Positions 57,721-64,000 of a stretch of 64,000 bases of DNA are shown piece by piece. How positions within the stretch are numbered: position 1 is the first letter of the stretch; every line of letters starts with the position of its first letter. The notes under the pieces are model-generated. The model made no database searches. It had not been told where the DNA came from and worked only from the letters and a program-made list of their open reading frames with translations. The DNA lies in contig OY855914.1 of the NCBI GenBank assembly GCA_963693305.1, positions 24,795,472-24,859,471 on the forward strand. Reading direction: 5' to 3'. This stretch comes from Meandrina meandrites. Its lineage: Eukaryota > Cnidaria > Anthozoa > Scleractinia > Meandrinidae. The translations under genes and the position numbers were made by a program.

Positions 57721-58320
57721 CTCGTAAATCCTATAGTCTGGCAAAAAAAATTCTGCTCCACTGTACATAACTCTGGGAGCAAAATGCGAGGTGTATCTGC
57801 TTTTATTACGGATAGGTATTTATAGTGTTCTAGGAGAACTTTATAAGAGATGAGAAAATTTGTTTCAGGCCTAAGTTACGGCTGTTTTATCGTAACTTTC
57901 GTTGAAAATCTGATTATTTATTGACAAAAAGAAAGCTTAGCTTGAAAATAGTTTTGATGTTAGTGCGTAGGTTTGAAAGAAAGTTGTAGCTGCATATCAT
58001 TTTATCAAATGTTAATGATTTAATTCTGCCTATTAGTTACGTCACGACATCATTGTCTCTACACAAGAACGTGACAAGTTGAGGGGATCGCTTTGTATCA
58101 CAATAAGGCTCAGTTGTAGCTTCAGATAGTTTAAAGCACAGAAAATGTGTGCGATATAAATGCTAGCTTTCTGTTGCTTCTCACACGGTACTCATTAATT
58201 TTAAGTTTATAATAATCGTAAGTTTTTCATTTTATTGTCCACGGTTTATTTTAGTAAACCTCATATTAATAGTTTCTCCTTTGTTTTAAAAATACAACTT
58301 TTAACTTTTGTAGCAAACAA

Positions 58321-58326
58321 AATAAA
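58321..58326 (+). terminator. Poly(A) signal of sortilin
   Basis: AATAAA about 725 bases after the stop, followed by a TG-rich stretch (GTTGATGTGAAG). No earlier AATAAA was seen between the stop and this site. Confidence 0.65.
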
Positions 58327-60300
58327 CATTGCTTTAGTTGATGTGAAGTTCTGAACATTTCTTGTCAGTTGGGGAGATTTAAATTTCCCGCACTTGATAA
58401 TAATGCGAAGACAGATTCAATCGTAAGGCAAAATTTTTCTCGGTTGTTTTGGTTGCGATTGAGCTCACATTTTGCAGAGATATAAAGGAATGATTGAAAT
58501 TTGCGAACGCCGTCCATTATTTGGTAGACTGCGCTTTATAGCAATGTAAGAACCCCATTAGTGCCAAATTGAAAAAAGACAAGCTTACGGAACCTCGTGT
58601 GTCATGACGGAAACGTTTTTATTTTATTTGATTTTTTTTTCAATTTAGGGTTTGTCAGCAAGTTATAATCGTTTAAATGTGCCAAATTTGTCATCCGCCT
58701 ATATTTTTTAATGCCTTCTATCTTTTTCTAAAGAGCTCTTTTAGAATTCCGCTTCTACCATGACACACTTCAGTATTCCTAGTTTACCTGTCTGCGGTGT
58801 CATGCCAGGTCGTAAAGTTCTTTTGAGATCTCTGAAGGTGTAGCGACTAAAACACGAGTGCCAAGGGAGAGATGTAATTTTGCCGGGTGATTACATTCTA
58901 CGCTTTGATGTTGAGATCCAAATGGATCCAAAAAAAAACACGTTTATTAATGTAAATGCATCTTACTGTTTTGCGAAATGGTTTACTTTAAATTTTATCA
59001 CAACCCATCAAAAAGAAAAACATGCAACTGAAAAGAAATCTTCGGCTCAGAGAAAATAGCAATTCAAATTTCTAAAGAGCTCTCACATTTTTCTTTTTTT
59101 TTTATTAATCTCAGAAACAGGTATATCTATTTTTCAGAGCCCATTACATGTTACTTTTGAGTAAACATTTTTCAGTTGTTCGCAGTGTGCGTGCTACACA
59201 CGTGAACACGTGAAATCACGCGCGCATATTTTTGTCCAGTCATGAAAATCTCGTAAACTTGCCAATACATGTAATTTTAAGTCGTTTCATCCCGTGCATA
59301 CTCATTTTATAATGAACTACATAATGGTGAGAGCAAGGTGTCCCCTTCCGGTGCGCGGTCACAAAAGTTTGAAAACTAGATTTAAATTGCAAATTATACA
59401 CGTTGACGCTTCATCTTCTTCGCTTGAACGTTTCGTGTCCAAAATTTCAATTTTACGTCAAAAATACACTGTAACTGAACCTTTGATCTCGTCCACTGCT
59501 ACGAACAAGCATCAAGCTAACTTCAGTGTGGGATTGGCCTCACGTTTGGAGATCATATAATGTTAATGAAGCACAAGAACTTGACTTCAAGCAAGCGTTG
59601 GAAGCAGGCGTGCTTGAATCAATGATGCCGTGTATTTCCAGCAAATCAGTCATTTTCATGTCTTCCTCCAGGTAAGAACTCTACGCTCAAGTAATGTTAC
59701 ATTTTGTAGCGATAGCTTTACTATTTCACCCGAAAAGCATTGTACAAACTACGTTAGAAACATTGGTCGACAATCAAGTGTACGCCGACTAGGCTAAACT
59801 ATATATAAAAAAGCCAATTCGTATTTAACAGAGGGCCGTATTTTCAGCCAAAAAATACAGAGATATGATGAACCATTTGCTAAACATTTGGTCATAAATT
59901 TATTAGTTGGTTTCAAAAAATGCTGAAGTTATTTTAAATAGGTCTTTTCCACCCAAGACAGTTTACCATCAACTGATTAATTATTTATTCTGCATATATG
60001 AAGTTCAAGTTTATTTCGATAACACTATAATGATATCCCTCAGACTGCGAGCCCAAGATGTGTATGAGCGAATAGTTAACAAAACGGTGCCGAGTCGATT
60101 ATATCGCTCATAGCAGTCGAGGGCGAGTAGTGTAAGTTTCCGTAGTCTTTGTTCGAGTAGAGACAAAAGGATTGCAATCCAAAACCTACAATTTTAACTT
60201 TTCTAAAATTGTTCCTTATTAAAGTTTCTTCTAACAGATGATAATTTCGTTGACCTGGACGTTAACGCGCTGTAATTTTAGCTGACACAATTTAAAGGGA
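58327..60300. other. Intergenic DNA downstream of sortilin
   Basis: No recognised gene. 59294-59560 is open but has no known domain. A good donor (CTCCAG|GTAAGA) at 59672, preceded by ATGTCTTCCTCCAG, could end the first exon of the gene whose acceptor appears at 63998. This is speculative. Confidence 0.4.
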
Positions 60301-60450
60301 CCCTATCTATAAAAGATCACACCAGGATCACAATGATAGCCCACCATACCCTATCCCGCGGGACATACCCATATAGCCCATCTATGGGAGTAACCCCCAC
60401 CCCCACCCCCACCCCCACCTCACCCCCACCTCACCCCGGGTCTGAGGCTA
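60300..60450. repeat. (CCCCCA)n tract
   Basis: About 60401-60435 is a C-rich hexamer repeat in a repeat of the GGGAGTAACCCC type. Confidence 0.7.
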
Positions 60451-60811
60451 ATTTACCAATCTCGAAAGAAAATGTGTGAAGAAGGCCGTACATCGAATGC
60501 TGTATAAAATAAATATTTTTTTTTCAATCCTTATCAAGGGCGTGAAAAAGCTTTATGGGGCCATTTATGAAGAGGGCTCTTCGCATAGGGACCTTTCACA
60601 GGTAACATAGCTAAAATATCAACTTTCCTCATATTTTTTACCATATGTTATCTTTGATGTCAGTTCAGGTGGTACATCAAGAAAGTTGTAGATGACTTGC
60701 TTAATTCTCATCACCTTTTTGTTTGACAATGTACTGGTATTGTAGGGAGAAATAAATTTTTGAAAAAGATTGCAAAAGAAAACATAGCACAATTCAAAAA
60801 AAAAAAATGAA

Positions 60812-61053
60812 AAATGATCATCGCAGTGAATTTCCAATTTTAGCAATTGGAATAAAGAAGCCTGAAAAAAATTCAGGGCTTTAACAGGATTCGAGCCCGT
60901 GACCTAGCTATGAAGCCACACATTGGGAGCGAGGTCAATTGTGAGTTCTTATTTTCCCGTGAGAGGAGTGAAATGACGTAATGTATATGAAATGATTCAT
61001 ATATGAACTGCGGATGTATATGAAAGTCATAAATGATCATCGCAGTGAATTTC
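60812..61053 (-). mobile_element. tRNA-headed element with terminal direct repeats, copy B
   Basis: A 23-bp exact direct repeat (AAATGATCATCGCAGTGAAT plus TTC) lies at 60812-60834 and 61031-61053. The inside matches copy A (56558-56821) in reverse. Its tRNA-like part (60877-60917) has lost about 30 bases from the D arm through the anticodon arm but keeps the B box and acceptor. Confidence 0.75.
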
Positions 61054-62261
61054 GTTGTTGTACTGGGACCTTGCATTGCATGAGTGGTGATTTGTTATTT
61101 GAGAACGAACCAGTAGTGTAATTCTACTGGTCCTCTGTAGCTGTTTGATGAGTTTTTTTCTTGTTTGTCTAAATGTCTCAACAATTTCGTCTTTACTCAT
61201 GGCCTGCTTTTTAAAATCAAATCTCTTTGTAGATAATGGTGTTGCTGAGTTGAAGCGCCTAATGCATTACACTGTCAAGTTGAAAAAGACAATAGCCTGC
61301 TAACGTTAACAGCATTGGTGAATTATTGGTTCTTTACTCAGCATTTCATTTTTCCTGGTCGTGTAAATGTGTTGTTCATGCAGTACAAACCTTCATATCC
61401 TAAGGCACGTTTGCAAATTCGAGCTTTGTTATCTGTTATTAGCTAATAGTTATGGACGTAATTGTTTTCAGACCTGTGCCAATTCTTGAATAGCAGCGGA
61501 ATTGCCATAAAATTGTCATTAATTGACAAAGAAAACTTAAGTGGTACACGAAAATCTCCCTAACAGAACTGTAAACTAGCAAAAAAAAGTCGTCCCCGTG
61601 CAAAGGGAAAAGAAGGGAAAAACGCTTCTACAGCCATGTTCAGACAGCTAAACGTCACAAGACAAATGACAGCCTGCTCGCGTCTCCCCTCCGCCCGTGG
61701 GTACTCCCATATATAAGCTATAAGAGTATGTGCAGCCCCAAAGGGAGGTTATGACTTTGACTATTTTGGTCTGAAATAGGGAATGGCTTGTGCACTCTGG
61801 TGAGTCTGGTCAGCAAGTCCTGGAAGAAACTATTTCTATCGTTGTTATCATGCACCCCTTAAGAAGTTTGGGAATTTGAGGCAAACCGAGGCAGTTTCTG
61901 GGTACAATCGGGTCTGAAATAGGGTATCGATTTTGGTGTCAGGTTTGAAAATAGTGTAGGGAAAATCGCATAGCTTTGTCTGAAACAGGATAAGGGTTTC
62001 TTGAAGCGTGCTGCACTTACAACCCAACTAAAATTTTTGAAGAGTTGGAGAGCCCCCCCTCTCCCCTCTAGCGTCTATCTTGATGTCGTGTGGTGTGAAA
62101 ACTCGGAAATTCAAAATGCTGTACTAGGTATCTCAGTCTGTGTTATAAATACTTGTTATATCGTCAGCCTTGTCTAACCATCACATTATTCTTCATCAGT
62201 AAAGGAGAACGGATCACACGATGTTATACGACTGGAGAAATGTCTTGTGATTGACATGGAG
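61054..62261. other. Intergenic DNA with old repeats
   Basis: No gene. 61690-62060 is a repetitive region with GGTCTGAAATAGGG units seen at about 61767 and 61910, flanked by GGTACTCCCATATATAAG. Confidence 0.5.
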
Positions 62262-62974
62262 CAGGGGCACCCAACGACCGAATCTTTCCAAAGACGTCAG
62301 AAGTGTCGTAAATGGATTTCTCTATGTTCTAGAAGGCTTTTTAGTTAATTTGGAGATGCCCTAAAAAATATTTATCTGTTCGGATATTTAAGGGGAACGT
62401 TCGTCGTTTCGAAAATTCTAGGGTCCTTTTTTGAGTCATCCGAAAGTTTTAGCTATCCTGATGGATCTTGTCGAAAGTTCGAGGACACTGAGAGACCATA
62501 TTTTCACTAGAAAATTTTAGTGGAAGTTTTTCGTTATACGTGTGCCTATCGAAATTTCGCGAAAATACTAGGCAATATAAATGTTTACCCGAATATTATA
62601 GGCGTTAAACCTATTCATCCGAAAACGTTAGGGGGTGTAAATTATACGACAGGATCGAGCTCAATCACCTCAATTGCCTTTATCTTTCATTAGGTTCACG
62701 TACATTCCTGATTACCTCTAATGCTCACCGAAACTTTTAGCAGCTTTTGGAATAATTAAGCCAAACGAAAATTTTAGAGAACAAACAAAACCGTCCGAAA
62801 ATTATGGGACATGATAAAAGTGAGCACATCAATTCCGAAAATTCTAGGGAAACTTTATGGTTTTCCGAAAAAAATTGAGAAGTCTAGAGCGTCGCTGGGA
62901 AAAAATTTCGAAATTCTTAGGCGACCTTCCATCCGAACAGATATTTTACCGAAATATTCCGTTGGGTGCCCCTG
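62262..62974. mobile_element. 713-bp inverted-repeat element with internal decayed tandem repeat
   Basis: Ends CAGGGGCACCCAACG and CGTTGGGTGCCCCTG (exact 15-bp inverted repeat), flanked by ATGGAG at 62256-62261 and 62975-62980. A second inverted pair around ATCTGTTCGGAT lies inside. About 12 variants of TCCGAAAATTCTAGGG fill 62390-62900. No transposase; class unsure. Confidence 0.88.
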
Positions 62975-62980
62975 ATGGAG

Positions 62981-64000
62981 ACACACACAGTAGGGTGGCC
63001 ATGTTGCTGAAACAACAGGTTAGTCTGAGTCTTGTCAACACTTACCATTCCCCCCCCCCCCCCCCCCCCCTGCCCCTGGTCAATTGCCTGGCAGGTGAAT
63101 CTTTGCCTCCTAGCTTAAAACCAACCTTACTTCATCGTACTGCTGAAAATTGTCGAGTGACTTACATGTATACTCGAGACGCAGAACAGGAATCCTTAGA
63201 TTTTATAATAACCTTGAAGTTAATAAATGATGTTGGATGTTAACTCGGCTGTGGGCAGTTTGAAGAGAAGCTAGGCTCGATTTCCGTCGCTCTCTCGAGT
63301 TTAAAGCGTTTTATGTCAAGCAAATGATCTGGTTTTTTTTTTCGATTTCCAAGAACATAACTGATGAATCAAAAAAAAAATGAAGAGAATGAAGAAAACC
63401 GTTTTACTTACAGTCTTCAATTAAAACTTCCAATTAAGTGCAAGTTTCATTAGCTTTAATTTTATGCGATCGAGCGCCGAATGATTTTTATTCATAAACA
63501 TGATCACAAACACACACAAAAACCTAACATGTATGTATTAACATAATTCTTGTACCTCGACAGGAAAATGACGAGCATAGAAAGGCAGAGCCGCTGCAAA
63601 TTACTGAACAAGACCTATAGTAAAGAAGGACAACTTTAAACCTGGCGTTTTTTGACGAGGTTAGTAGATTAGCTTTAAAGCTCGCATCTAGTCCGTATGA
63701 ATAATATTTGTTTTGAAGGTTTAAGTTTGAACACCAGAATTTATTTATTTCGGGCGTGAAAAAATGTATCAATTCTGTACGTTTTTGATTAATTGGAAAT
63801 TTCTCAAAAAAGAACTACAAGAGTGAAGATATCTCAACAAAAATTGCGAATGAAAAATGTCTGTACATAAGCCGAAAAATATTCAATTTGGGTTTGTTTA
63901 CATAATTTCCTGGTATTTTGAAAATTTTGATATTAGGCACCGATGCCTTCTGTGTGTTCTATTTAATGATTGTTTGTTTTGTTTTTATCTTCATGCAGGT
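62981..64000. other. Terminal spacer ending in a likely splice acceptor
   Basis: A C-homopolymer lies at about 63052-63070. No gene is recognised; short open frames have no domain. The window ends TTTTTATCTTCATGCAG|GT, which reads as a 3' splice site at 63998 for a plus-strand gene that continues outside. Confidence 0.5.

Overview
The window looks like nuclear DNA from a cnidarian, most likely a stony coral. This is inferred from AT-rich spacers, introns with GT-AG borders, a paired-class homeobox exon, a sortilin gene of metazoan layout, intronless-style TPR-CHAT genes of the kind expanded in corals, and many short non-autonomous transposons. All recognised genes lie on the plus strand.

Layout. 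(1) 1-1221: the last exon of a homeobox gene (481-963) and its poly(A) signal. (2) 1731-25423: a tandem duplication of about 11 kb. Each unit holds one long TPR-CHAT gene: copy 1 at 6004-9753 (1249 aa, 16 TPRs) and copy 2 at 18060-22157 (1365 aa, 19 TPRs). Both keep an apparent His-Cys dyad. Between the units lie a third, diverged fragment of the unit start (13107-13390) and a 20-bp minisatellite (13396-14190). The same minisatellite reappears after unit 2, next to an ATCA microsatellite. The two units differ by several mobile-element insertions, and the other unit gives the empty site. (3) 26393-28085: an 18-bp satellite with higher-order structure. (4) 29734-57596: a complete sortilin gene. 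I could place 24 exons, and their phases agree from signal peptide to cytoplasmic tail; only the exon 3 to exon 4 join is uncertain. Its third intron is about 12.6 kb and holds a 3.07-kb inverted-repeat element, a 5.5-kb minisatellite of 42/43-bp units, and a 2.03-kb element with perfect 46-bp inverted ends. Later introns carry a hAT-like element with a Mutator-like palindrome nested in it, tRNA-derived SINEs and other fold-backs. (5) 57597-64000: 3' UTR and intergenic DNA with another tRNA-like element, a 713-bp inverted-repeat element and, at the very end, what looks like a splice acceptor of the next gene.

How it may work together. The homeobox gene, the TPR-CHAT pair and sortilin have no evident functional link. 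The TPR-CHAT pair is the most interesting part: a putative caspase-like (CHAT) protease with a long TPR sensor array, duplicated in tandem, with the array length changing in exact 40-residue steps while the protease end stays nearly constant. TPR-CHAT proteins in bacteria are proteases switched on by a partner, as in type III-E CRISPR. A comparable sensing or cell-death role here is inference only.
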